This document shows positions 11,069 through 21,620 of a stretch of DNA of 64,000 nucleotides, one piece after another (positions within the stretch are counted from its first letter, which is position 1; every line of letters begins with the position of its first letter). Both the position numbers and the translations under genes were made by a program. The stretch comes from Datura wrightii (taxonomy: Eukaryota; Streptophyta; Magnoliopsida; Solanales; Solanaceae), in assembly GCA_035772735.1 (NCBI GenBank), contig JASDFA010000002.1, forward strand, positions 35,174,501-35,238,500, given 5' to 3'. The notes under the pieces were generated by a model that worked only from the letters and a program-made list of their open reading frames with translations, was not told the origin of the DNA and did no database searches.

Positions 11069-12847
11069 TGTGTTGTGAGTTACAACACTTTAGACGCTTA
11101 AAACTGGAAAAATAGCTTGGACTTAGTTATGTTTATATAGATATAATGTACTTTTACTTTGTTTTCAGGGAAATTATGTATTGGAGTTGAAATATGCAAA
11201 AGAAGAGAAAAGAGTGTTGAAAATGGTGAAATTGCAGACCTCAATACGAGTCGTACCTTGGAGGTACGAGCCATACGTAGCATCCGTGATAAAATTAAGA
11301 GGAATTGCATAAGGAACTGGCCATGTTCGACTCTTGGTACGAGCCATACCATAGCAGTCGTGTAAAATTATAGAAATATTATACTTGTCTTAGCTCATGG
11401 TTCGAATGGAAGATATGAGTCGTGATGACCACATATGACATGAACCAAAGAGCCGTGGTGAACTTTAGAGAAAATGTGATTGCCAGATCTCATGGTATGA
11501 CAAGCCATTACGAGGTGATACCAAGGTACGAGTCGTACCACAACACTCGTGAAAATATTTAGAGGATGCCCGACTTCACAAGACCAGAGTACGACAGGAA
11601 TTGTTCGACTCGTAAGAGCATTGTACGAGATGTACCAACTTCCATGACATAATGAAATTCAAGGCTGCTGAGCATTGTACGAGAGGAAGCTACGACTCGT
11701 AAGTTCATGGTACTAGTTGTAGGATCAAGTGGCGACAGTTAAATTAGTTTCCCTATTAATTTAGAATAGTTATATTTATTTGTATAAATACTTTTCTAGG
11801 TTATTTATAGAAAGTCAAATCCTACTCCAACTAGGAAATGGAGGTACAAATTCCAAATCAAATCCATAAAGGAGAAAAGAAGGTATAGATCTACTATTAT
11901 AATTACCATTTATTTCTATGTAATGCGAGAGAGAACTTGGAGAGATTTTAGAACAGAGTCAAGTAGATGTGTGATTACATTGAGAGAAGATTTTTTTGTG
12001 AATTATTATCAAGTTTTGAAGAGAAATTCTTGAGATAAACACTTGGTTTTATCAATTGTTCTTGATTTTGTTCATCAATAATTAAAGTAGGTTTTCTTCC
12101 AATTATTGTTGTAAGTATTTAATTATGTGTTTTTCTATGAATACTAATTACAATCTTACAAACATGAGAGGATAAAACCTCCACAACTAGGGTTGTGGAA
12201 ACCATGATAGATTAACGAAACAGGGTTACACAAAATGATTCAAAACCAATGCTAAACGCTTGTATTCTGTTCATCTTTAAACATTTCTTAACAGTGCACA
12301 ATGTTAGTACTTGGCCTGAATTCTTTACTTGTTTGAACCTAGAGAAGTAGAGATTAGGAAAGAGAACTACAACAAAGCCTTCATTTTTATGATCATTGTA
12401 TGACTTGAGCTGCGGTCGCAGAAAAGTTAATTTAGGACATATTGATAACAGTTAGTTTGAAATCGCTCATGAGACCTGATCTGGTGATTGAGTATAGTCA
12501 TTCAATAGGGTCTAACCAGTCATTTGGATGAATCCTAGTTATCAGTTCTACAAGTAAGCATTGGGATTGATCACGTGTGTATACCTAAAGTAGTTACGAA
12601 TCAATGGGGAACACTTACCCTAGTTATTTGCAAATCTTGATAACAACCACAATTGCAATCTTATTCTATTATTGTTTTTCTTTAAACCACCCAATTTGGA
12701 GATAACTCACCAACAAGTTTAAGTACCGACATTAGTCTAGATCTTACCTTATCCCCTGTGGGTTCGACCCTAACCTCTTTGTTTGGTTCTTTATTGACAA
12801 CGTCCATTTCATACTTTTCTAGGAAGTGTGGGATTGAGCATTATCAG
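11069..12847 (+). repeat. G1 3' LTR
   Basis: It is 1779 bp and carries the clearest G-family palindrome, GGTACGAGTCGTACC at 11525-11539, with others at 11245-11255 and through 11730. A TATAAATA box lies at 11783-11790. It ends GAGCATTATCA, and the F LTR resumes at the next base. Confidence 0.85.
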
Positions 12848-14874
12848 AGCAGTAACCTCTTCACCCAAGGTAAGATTTTTGATTCTGTATCTCTATGATG
12901 AGTAATTTTGATCCTAGAATCTTGGTAGACCTCTAATAGTGGAAGTTTTTTAGAGGAAGTACCCTAGGTTGTTAAACTAGGGCTGGAATTATGGGGTGAT
13001 TTTGAAAAGTGTTGATCATTTCTCTAGAGTTACATGTCGGGAATGAGGGCTACGTGTGAATTATATACCTAAAACCTAGAAGAATTGGGGTTTTTACTCT
13101 CGAAAATACCCCGTAGGGGAGGGTTTGATCTGTTGGACCCTAAAATTGAATAGTAATTAATGAATTACCCTCGTTGTGTAGATTTCACGCATTCTAAAGC
13201 TTTAAGGAAAGGAAAGGCTTCCACTGAGTAGTTGAATTGTTATTTTCCAAATCAAGGTAGGTTACGATTTATAGGGATAGACCTATATAATGGCATATGT
13301 ATTTGTGCAATGTTGATATTATTGGTCTTCAGACATTTATGTGCTATGTGAAATCTATTGTCGATAACTTATTGCAAGAATATGGTTATATGTGATATTG
13401 AACTGTGATAACATGTTTAAAGAGAATGTGGATATGTTATTAGGTTTAACTATGTTGAGTGTTTACTAATGTAATTATACTCTATAAATGAGAGAGTTAT
13501 TAGTTGATAATGGCTTACTTGAGGAGTAGATTGTAACCTCCTATATGTTGAAATAATGCACCTTGATGTGGTCTTTTAATGTGAATTATGAATGATAGCA
13601 TCAACATTCTAAAATGAGAGGCTCGAGCCCGAGGGGAGCATCCGAGAGAGCGAATATTATTATTTAGTAGATTGTGTCAGAGGGGAGCATCCAAACGAGC
13701 ATATGAGTGGGAGCGGGTGCCACGCTGGCACAGTACATAGATTTCTAGAGTCCCTGCATGTCATGACTGGAATGGAAAAAATAAGACCCTCTAGAATATG
13801 TATACACTGAGTTGTGAATTGAGTGATAACGGGGACATGGCAGGGGCATGTGCCTGACATATCACCATATGTTTTACTTTATTCTTGTCACAATGTGGTT
13901 ATATGTATGCATGAATGCAAAACATGTTAAGTGATTGTTGGATAGTGCGGGCTATGTTATGAAAATTGAAACAAAAGACATGAATCTGGTTGCTAGGTGT
14001 ATTCCTATTATGCATTTGTAAGTGTAGAGTTATTCTTCATGGGATTTACTGGTTAATCCATTTTGCGAATATGAGTTGTATCATTTTGATCTAGACTTGT
14101 GTGATGACTAAATTTAATGTGAAGGGATGGTGAATTGTTGAAACTATGGGAATGTTCAGTTGATGAATGGTTGAACTATTGAAGGAGCAGCTAAGCCGAG
14201 TTGCTGCCTAAGGAAGTGCTGCTGCAGCAAAACTTCTTTCGCCACGGCGAAACTGCTATAACGGTCAAGTGAGCGCTGCAGCGAGAGGCTTAATCTAGTG
14301 AGCAGGCCGGCTGTTACCTAAGTAGAGCAAGTATTTATAAAATGGCTTTGTACTTCTATATGATGTTGTGGACTTTCTTTATATCACTTTTCCTTAATTA
14401 TTTGTTATAATGTAAGGTTCGATCGATGATGCCTACTAGTACTGCATCATATACTGACCCTAACCCTGCATTCTTTTCTGAGTGCAGTGTTTGAGCCCGA
14501 TAATTTTTCATGCCCTCACCTATAAGCCAATAGCTGTTGGAGATTGAGAAGGTGAGTAGATAAGGACGCAGTTCACTTCTTTGTTGCAGATGTCCTTCTT
14601 TTAGACATTTGGAAACTTTATTTTATTTTTAGTTTTTAGTTTCTTAGCTTGTAAAAATAGATATCTACTACAATGACAATCAGGTTCTGGGAACGGTTTT
14701 ACTTGTTTTGCTATGTGCAATGTTTTGATCCAATATTGTTTTTGGAGCATAAAAGTTGATTTTATTTATGAAGGGCTTGATTTTGGGATCACTTGGGAAT
14801 TTTCTTAGGGTTTTGCCGGTTTGCCCACTAGGGGGTTAGTGTGGGTGCCAATTATGGCCATCTAGGTCATGACA
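12848..14874 (+). mobile_element. F 5' LTR, second part
   Basis: This continues the LTR interrupted at 8205, collinear with 2455-4384 and 44165-46199. It includes a donor-like CCCAAG|GTAAGA (GT at 12871), a second CGCTGCAGCG palindrome (14274-14283) and the CTAGTACTG...ATACTGACC hairpin near 14435. It ends GTCATGACA. Confidence 0.85.
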
Positions 14875-14878
14875 AAGT

Positions 14879-14890
14879 TGGTATCAGAGA
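14879..14890 (+). other. F primer-binding site, initiator tRNA-Met type
   Basis: TGGTATCAGAGA lies four bases after the LTR end. It matches the first 11 bases of the TGGTATCAGAGC site complementary to the 3' end of plant initiator tRNA-Met, the usual primer for chromoviruses. Confidence 0.85.
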
Positions 14891-15088
14891 TCTAGGTTCA
14901 TTGACCTCATTGCACTAAGACAGGTCTAGTAGAGTCTCGAGGATCAGTGTTGTGATGTCCGTAACTTATCTTTGATAGGCTACAGGACTTTAGGAAAACT
15001 CCCTCCTTTCCTTTCGTGCGATTACTTGATTCCAATTGGTATCTGGTGATCCAAATCGGTCTAACAGCTTTTTTTCTTTCCTTCTCAG

Positions 15089-15600
15089 ATGATGAGAACA
15101 CGTGCAAATGGTAACAGAGACACAACACCCGAGCCAGCAGTGGCGGACCCAATTCGCAGTAAAGAAAGCGGCACAGGTCGTGGCTAGATACTCGTTGTGT
15201 TTAGGGGAGAGGCTCATGCTCCTGCTCCATTCAGGGAGAGGTCTGCATCTCCCGTGCCACCAATAGTGCAGGAGCGACTGGCTGTTGAGGTCGAGGTCAC
15301 AATGCAGGGAGAAGCTCCTGCCGTGCCAGCGTCTTCGACGGTCCTATCTCAGGTCCTCAACCTTATGAGTGTCCTTGTGGGTACCAGGGTAGCACCAACA
15401 ACTCTAGCAGGACATTAGTCAGGGATTCAGCATGCATCTTCTGTGGCATTGCAGATTGATGACATGTCAAAGGGTGTTATTTTTTTTAGGCTGGTGGCAG
15501 GACCGGTGATGATGGGGGAAGAGCATGAATTGTTTTGGAGGTTCACCAAGAAGAAGCTTCCCACCTTCTACGGCATAGAGGCAGAGGATGCCTAAGAATT
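15089..15600 (+). pseudogene. F gag, N-terminal remnant
   Basis: It starts MMRTRANG..., like A gag (MVRTRANG at 46400), directly after a pyrimidine tract and CAG (TTTCCTTCTCAG). A Pro/Ala-rich segment is followed by the conserved FWRF...KLPTFYG...AEDA block. The frame has stops (15186, 15416). At about 15600 the sequence jumps into protease, so the rest of gag and the zinc knuckle are lost. Gag is the structural capsid/nucleocapsid protein. Confidence 0.75.
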
Positions 15601-18600
15601 ATTTTACCCGGGCACTACATTCTATTATATTTCTATTTATTTTTCTTTGGGTCTGGTTCTTGTGTATGATGTACTTAATACTCCTATCCATGTGTCTACT
15701 CCTATTAGGGATTTTGTTTTAGTGGATAGAGTTGATCGTGATTGCATTGTTGAATTCATGGGATTTGACACTCTGGTGGATATAGTGATCTTAGACATGG
15801 TTGATTTTGATGTAATTTTGGGAATGAGATGGTTGTCCCCTTACCATGCCATTTTAGAATTCTATGCTAAGACCGTTACTATATCGAGTACAGAATTGTC
15901 TAGGATGGAGTTGAAGGGAAATTGTTGCCTTGCTCCTAAGATACTTATTTCTTATATTCGTGCCCGTAAGTTGATAGAGCGGGGTTGTTCAGCATATTTG
16001 ACACATGTTCAAAAAACTAGTTCAGAGGGTCCTTCCATAGAGTTAGTCCCGGTTGTTTCTAAGTTCTTAGAGGTGTTCCTTGCAAATTTGCCCGGCATGC
16101 TGCCAGACCGTGACATAGATTTTTGTCTAGACTTAGAACTAGGAACTAGACCCATTTCTATTCCTCCATACCAAATGACACCTACTGAGTTGAGATAACT
16201 CAAGAAGCAGTTGCTCAGTAAAGGATTAATTAGACCAAGTGTATTGCTGTGGGGTGCCCCGATTTTTTTTATGAAGAAGATTAATGGTAGTATGTAGATA
16301 TGCATCGACTACTGCCAGCTAAACAAGGTAACTATTCGAAATTAGTATCCTATTCCTCGAATAGATAATCTATTTTACCAGTTATAGGGAGCGGCTATAT
16401 TTTCAAAGATTGATTTGAGGTTCAATTATCACCAGTTGAAAATTCAGGTTGAAGAAATTCCCAAAATAGCCTTTCGGACCAAGTATGGGCATTGTGAGTC
16501 TCTGGTCATGTCATTTGGACTCACTAATGCCCGCCCGCATTCATAAGCTTGATGAACGGTATTTTCAAAACTTAGTTGGATTCCTTTGTTATTGTGTTTA
16601 TTGGTGATATTTTGGTATTTTATAAGACCAAGCGGGAGCACGAAAATCAATTATGATCATGCTGGGATTACTGAAGGAGAAACAGTTTTATGCCAAATTC
16701 ACCAAGTGCAAGTTTTGGTTGGAACCAGAGAATTCTAAGGCAAGTGGTTTCTAAAGAGGGAATTCGAGTTGATCCACAGAAGGTGGAGGTGGTCAAAAAC
16801 TGCGCAACGCCAACTAATGTGACAAAAATATGGAGTTTTGTGGGGCTGGCCAATTACTACGGTCGGATCGTGAAGGGATTCGCCTCCATCACTTTGGCAT
16901 TAACCAAGTTCACACAAAAGGATGCACCTTTCCAGTGGTCAAAGGAATGTGAAGTGATCTTTCAAAAACTCAAGACTCTGCTAATCACAACACCTATTCT
17001 GGTGTTACCTAGGGAAGGTAAAGAATTTGCTATTTATTGTGATGCATCACGGTCTGGGTTGGGTGTTGTATTAATGTAGGAAGGATAGGTGATTCGTATG
17101 CCCTAAGAAAAGTAAAGGTGCATGAAAAGAATTACCCTGCGCACAATTTGGAGTTAGCAGCGGTGGTGTTTGCATTTAAAATTTGGAGGCACTATCTGTA
17201 TGGATCTCGATGTGAGGTGTTCATGGATCAATGCAGCTTATAGTATGTATTTTCCCAGAAAGATCTCAAATTGAGGCAGAGGAGATGGATGGAGTTGGTT
17301 AAGGATTATGACATCACCATCTTGTACCACCCAGTAAAGGCCAATACGGTGGTAGACGCGTTGAGTAGGAAGGCGATGAGCATGGGAAGTTTGTCTTGCT
17401 TAGAAGCTTCTTAGCGGCCGATCGCTAAGGAAGTCCAGACCCTGGCAAACAGCTTAGTGATATTGTCATTGATCAAAACTAGTGGTGTGCTAGCCAACCT
17501 GGAGGCTAAATCCTCACTACTAGAGGAAATCAAAACTAGACGGTTTGAAGATAGAAAGCTGGGTAAAATCAAGGATAAAGTTCTACGGGGAGAGGCTAAG
17601 AAAATAGTGTTGGATGATGAAGGGGTCTTGAGAATAAAGGGGCGGGTGTGTGTTCTCTGAGTTGGTGAAATAATTAAAACTCTCTTTGTAGAAGCTCATA
17701 ACTCGAGGTACTCCGTTCACCTCAGAGTTACCAAGATGTACCATGATCTAAAACAACATTATTGGTGGGGTAGGATGAAGAGGGACGTTGTGGACTACGT
17801 TGCTCAGTGTTTAAATTGTCAGCAAGTGAAGTATGAGCACCAAAAGCCTAGAGGAGTACTTCAACAAATTCCTATCCCCGAGTTGAAATGGGAGAGGATA
17901 GCTATGGACATTGTGGTTGGTCTTCCTATGACTTTGGGAAAATTTGATTCAATTTGGGTCATAGTGGACATGTTTACCAAGTCTGCTTATTTCTTGCCAG
18001 TCTAGGTGACTTATAACACAGAGAAACTAGCCAAGATATATCTGAAGGAGGTCATTAGGTTACATGGGGTGCCTGTTTCAATTGTATAAGACAGTGGAAC
18101 TCAGTTCACTTCCCATTTCTAGAGAACCTTGCAGGTCGAGTTAGGTATGAGGTTGGACTTGAGCACAACCTTCAATCTTCAAAAAGATAGGCAATCGGAA
18201 TGGACTATTCAAGTGTTGGAGGATATGCTCCGAGCAGGCATGATAGACTTCGAGGGCCAGTGGGACAAATTCTTACCCTTGGCAGAGTTCTCCTATAATA
18301 ATAGCTATCACTAGAGCATTGTTATGGCACTTTTTGAAGCCTTGTACGGAAGGAAGTGCAGGTCTTCAATTGGGTGGTTTGATGTATTTGAGGTGAGTCC
18401 TCGGGGGACAAATTTGTTAAAGGAGTCCTTGGAAATTGTTTAGATAATTATGAATCATCTAGTGGCTGCTCAGAATAGGCAGAAGCAATACACAGACAAG
18501 AAAGTCAGGGACATGGAGTTCATGGAAGGGGAGCAAGTGCTACTCAAGGTGTCCCCCATGAAGGGGGTGATGAGGTTTGGAAAGCGGGGCAAGCTCAGCA

Positions 18601-18706
18601 CTAGGTACATTGGGCCATTTGAAATACTCTAACGTGCGGGAGAAATAGCTTATGAGCTGGCATTGCCGCTAGGATTGTCTAGAGTGCATCCGACATATCA
18701 TGTGTC
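15601..18706 (+). pseudogene. F pol remnant (protease-RT-RNase H-integrase)
   Basis: Protease begins at its active site, but the catalytic Asp codon reads Tyr (FYPGT). 15647-16198 is the open protease tail and linker up to the RT start (PPYQMTPTELR). RT follows in broken frames; its VFIDD motif reads VFIGD at 16594-16608, which loses a metal-binding Asp. RNase H shows IYCDASRSGLG near 17031. Integrase shows the zinc-finger CLNCQQ near 17800, the first catalytic Asp in AMDIVVGLP and a later Asp in DSGTQFTS just after a stop. The integrase C-terminal GPFE motif is near 18613. Many stops and shifts: not functional. Confidence 0.8.
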
Positions 18707-18718
18707 TATCCATAATAG

Positions 18719-19447
18719 TTGGCCAAGAAGAAAAGGGATGATCAATTCAGCAAGTTCATCAACATGTTCAGCAAGTTGTCCATAAATATTCTGTTGGTGG
18801 ATGCTTTACTTCAAATGCTCGGATATGCAAAGTTCATGAAAGTTCTGGTGAAGAAGAAGAAGGTTGTAGATGTGGGCACCGAAGAGACAACACATCATTG
18901 TAGTGCTATGATGATGAGAAACATAACCTCAAAATGGGAGGATCCAGGAGCCTTCACAATCCCTTGCACTATTGGGTTGTGTGTGTTCAAGAAAGCCCTT
19001 TGTGATCTCAAGGCAAGTATAAATTTGATGCCCCTCATAATCTTTAAGATGTTGGGGCTTGGGAACACCAAACCTACGTAAATGAGATTGTTAATGGCTG
19101 ATTGCTCTATCAAGAAACCTATGGGTGTTTCTGAGGATGTATTGGTGAGGGTATATAAGTTTATTCTACCAGCGAACTTTATGGTTCTCGATTGCGAGAT
19201 AGGTATGGAAGTTCCAATCATTTTAGGGAGACCATTGCTCCCCACGGGTAGAGCCTTGGTAGATGTGGGGCTAGGTGAGCTAAAGTTTCTAGTTGGAGGT
19301 GAAGAGGTTACTTTTAAGGAGTGCCAATCCACAGAACCTCCTGATGAATGCAAAGTGATCGGAGTGTTGAATGAGGGGAATGAGTACGGAGGAGTTGATA
19401 TGGAGGAGGTTGAGTCGATGGATGATCATCCAGAGAATGAATTCTGA
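18719..19447 (+). pseudogene. E gag C-terminus and retropepsin-like protease
   Basis: This is one frame of about 242 codons with a single TAA at 19079-19081. The N-terminal part (DDQFSKFINMFSKL...) resembles the gag-protease linker of Athila-type elements and of C (28795 onward). The protease active-site block reads ALCDLKASINLMPL at about 18998-19039, where Gly of the D-L-G-A motif has become Lys, which should inactivate it. A second conserved block, PIILGRPLLPTGRALVDV, follows near 19215. The reading ends in an acidic tail, then GGGAGGCAACCC at about 19490, a hallmark after gag-pro in this group. Confidence 0.75.
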
Positions 19448-19559
19448 ATGAGAGATGTGTCGTTCCATGATGTTAACTAAGACGCATCTTGGGAGGCAAC
19501 CCAAATGTTTGCTTTTGAATGTTTTAATATCATTATTATTTTGGTTTTATAGGACTAGG

Positions 19560-20330
19560 TAGGTGAGAATCAAGGAGGAGGAGCACAAAAAAAGGTAGGC
19601 ACCGCTCTAGACTGGCGAACCGCATGTCAAGATGCAAGAACCACCACCTCCCTAAGTCGTGGAAGCAGAAACCTGGGAAAAACATTTTCAAACCAGCAAG
19701 CCACCGACGTAACGCCTACACCAGTTCGCGAACATCCGCTTGACTGCTGGCTCAAGTCAGAACACCTGAGATGTGGGAGCACGAATTGCAATCCATCGAC
19801 GCAACGCAAAACCTAATCTGTGAACCTTCGATCACAAAGTATAGAACTAGGCATAAATTCAGGTCCATAATGGTAAGGCAGCAAACTGCCACATCCGATC
19901 AACGACCGTCGATGAAACGCCGGTATAGGTACATTCCTTGTTCTAAAATCTTGACCAACCCATTGACCGACCTGACCCGGATTCGTTTTTCAACCGCCTA
20001 AACCTGATTAATTCCCTTTTTATTCTCCCCAAATCCCCTTTTTCCTACTTTTTAACACTTCCGCATACACCTTTTCATCTTTCAACCACCCCACCTTTCA
20101 ATATTCCAATTATCCCCTTTTCCCACTCCCTCTACATTTAAATCACCATTAAACCCCTACCTTTTCCTCAAACAATACCATTCATTCCTCTTAAACTATA
20201 AAAAACCCTATTTCTTTCACCTAATTCTCACTACACTCTTCACTCTCTACTAGTGGTTCATCCTTTTTCATAATAATATCTTGAGGTTTGCAGCAATAAC
20301 TCGGTATATCTACTATACAATCATTAATTG
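19560..20330 (+). promoter_or_regulatory. Candidate internal promoter ahead of ORF3 (LTR-like layout)
   Basis: Non-coding. 19600-19935 is rich in CG-containing motifs (GGCGAACCGC, CACCGACGTAACGCC, AGTTCGCGAACATCC, GACCGTCGATGAAACGCC) like those in the E/B LTR. A pyrimidine-rich stretch follows, then TATAAAAAACCC at 20197, with a CT-rich run after it. This motif cluster, TATA, leader order mimics the U3-R part of the LTRs. It suggests ORF3 may have its own transcript. Function is inferred only from layout. Confidence 0.4.
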
Positions 20331-21026
20331 AAATATGGCGATGGTTAACTAATTGATGAACTGTGGGAATAGTTAATGCCATACAAAAAGGATGTTATCC
20401 AGACGCATTTCAAGTAATTATAGTAAAATTTGACCTGTTGACCCCTTGGCTATTTTGGAGATAGAAACGTATTTAAGTAATTTTCATTTTGTAAGACCAT
20501 AATGAAAACACAATTTTTGTTTTTCTTCTAGACGAATACGATATTGAGATTTTTACCAGAACGCGATTGGTTTCTAAGATCACTTTCTGTCCTACTAGAT
20601 GTGAAATATGTGTTTTTTGAGAATTGATGTCGGAATGCATTTTGAGGAAATGGGGACAACGACCATCGGCTACTCGCCGGTCAGGTGTGATGAAATGCTA
20701 ACGAAACACCGGTTTAGATAAAAAATAGCTTCAGGCCACTGCCTCAATCCCGCATCGCATCAGCATTTCATGGATCACGACCGGCGACACACCGATGAGT
20801 CACCGATGGAAACTTCCCTGCCCAATCTTATGCTCAATATCAGCAGTTCGCGAATCACCTCCTATAGTTCACCGAAATTTTGTCGGTGCTTCAAGTTCCT
20901 TCAGGATAATTCCTTCTTTTGTTTCTCATTTAATTTTTAGAATAGTTGTTGGTTGTTTTCATTTTTATCATTAGAAACATAAAAAAAGAAACATTGTGGG
21001 TGTAGCTAACATCATGTCTGTAGAAA
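20331..21026 (+). other. Leader of E ORF3, with second motif cluster
   Basis: No ORF. 20640-20900 carries another cluster of E-type motifs (CTCGCCGGTCAGG, ACACCGGTTTAG, GACCGGCGACACACCGATG, CACCGAAATTTTGTCGGTG). The part 20920-21026 is collinear with minus-strand sequence at 58800-58900 upstream of the B copy of ORF3, so the leader is conserved between the two copies. Confidence 0.5.
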
Positions 21027-21620
21027 ATTTCTTCTTCTAGGGATCCAAGCAAATGAAAGGCCATAGCCACTTCAAAGACAAAGAGCAAAGGCAAAGGCAA
21101 AGCCACCTCAACCCCTGCCTACACCAGAGATGCAATAATATTTTGTGTGCCCAACATGAAGGGGCACTATACTATCTGTGAGGGAAACTCCATCACTATG
21201 GAGAAGCGTTTCGATTTAGCGGGGCTGAGGGGTTATTTTCCCAACATCACTGTCCAAATCACCAACCACCAGTGGCATGTCTTTGCCAACCCTCTCTTAG
21301 ATTTTTACAGGAGCCTGGTCCCAGAATTCTATGCTTCGTATCAGGCTAGACAGGAGAGCATGAATCATAGAGGAAAAGTTGAGGACTTTCCATGCATACC
21401 CTCAGTGTTAGTAAGGGGTGTTGAGGTCGACATAACCCCAACAACCATAAATTAGCTGTTCTAGGAGCACAAAATTGATGAGAGTACATAATATTTGGTC
21501 TGCCTTGCCAACAAAGAGGTCCTATTCAGTGTTCTAGTTCTAGTCATTGCAACTGGCACACCTTTCTAGGCATCTATGGGTGGTGAGATATCTCTCCATG
21601 ACCTATGCTTTGAGGCCAAG
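21027..21620 (+). pseudogene. E ORF3, first part (putative plant transposon protein family)
   Basis: It aligns with B ORF3 (57541-58791, minus). The start ATG has become ATT at 21027-21029 and a TGA follows within ten codons. The basic K/G/A-rich N-terminus is followed by MKGHYTICEGNSITMEKRFDL and FYRSLVPEFYASY, the core of a domain I recognise as the 'putative plant transposon protein' family (probably Pfam PF20167). Further stops follow TPTTIN. The gene is then interrupted by element D at CCAAG and continues at 38466. Confidence 0.7.

Larger units (their letters stand above)
8206..12847 (+). mobile_element. G1: internally deleted Athila-like LTR element
   Basis: Two direct LTRs (8206-9935 and 11069-12847) flank only about 1.13 kb of internal DNA. 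The LTRs start TGTGYTRTGAG and end in ATTATCA or GTTATCA. A decayed Asp-type primer site follows the first. No gag, protease, RT or integrase is present, so this is a deletion derivative or a small non-autonomous element moved in trans. The 5-bp flanks (AACGA / GAGCA) are not an exact duplication, so the exact ends are uncertain by a few bases. Confidence 0.8.
7828..18717 (+). mobile_element. Ty3/gypsy element F, truncated, with nested G1
   Basis: The order is split 5' LTR (7828-8205 and 12848-14874, about 2.4 kb in total), Met-type primer site, shortened gag, protease remnant, RT, RNase H, integrase and the start of the integrase C-terminal region. It stops at about 18717, where sequence from element E begins abruptly. 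There is no 3' LTR. Gene order (integrase after RNase H) marks it as Ty3/gypsy, and similarity of order and C-terminus to A and D suggests a Tekay/Del-type chromovirus. It is dead: multiple stops, an internal deletion of about 1 kb and a changed RT active site. Confidence 0.85.

Noticed and set aside
8201..12852. Exact target duplication of G1
   Set aside because: The flanks AACGA and GAGCA differ at several positions, so I do not claim a duplication, although insertion into the F LTR is clear from collinearity.
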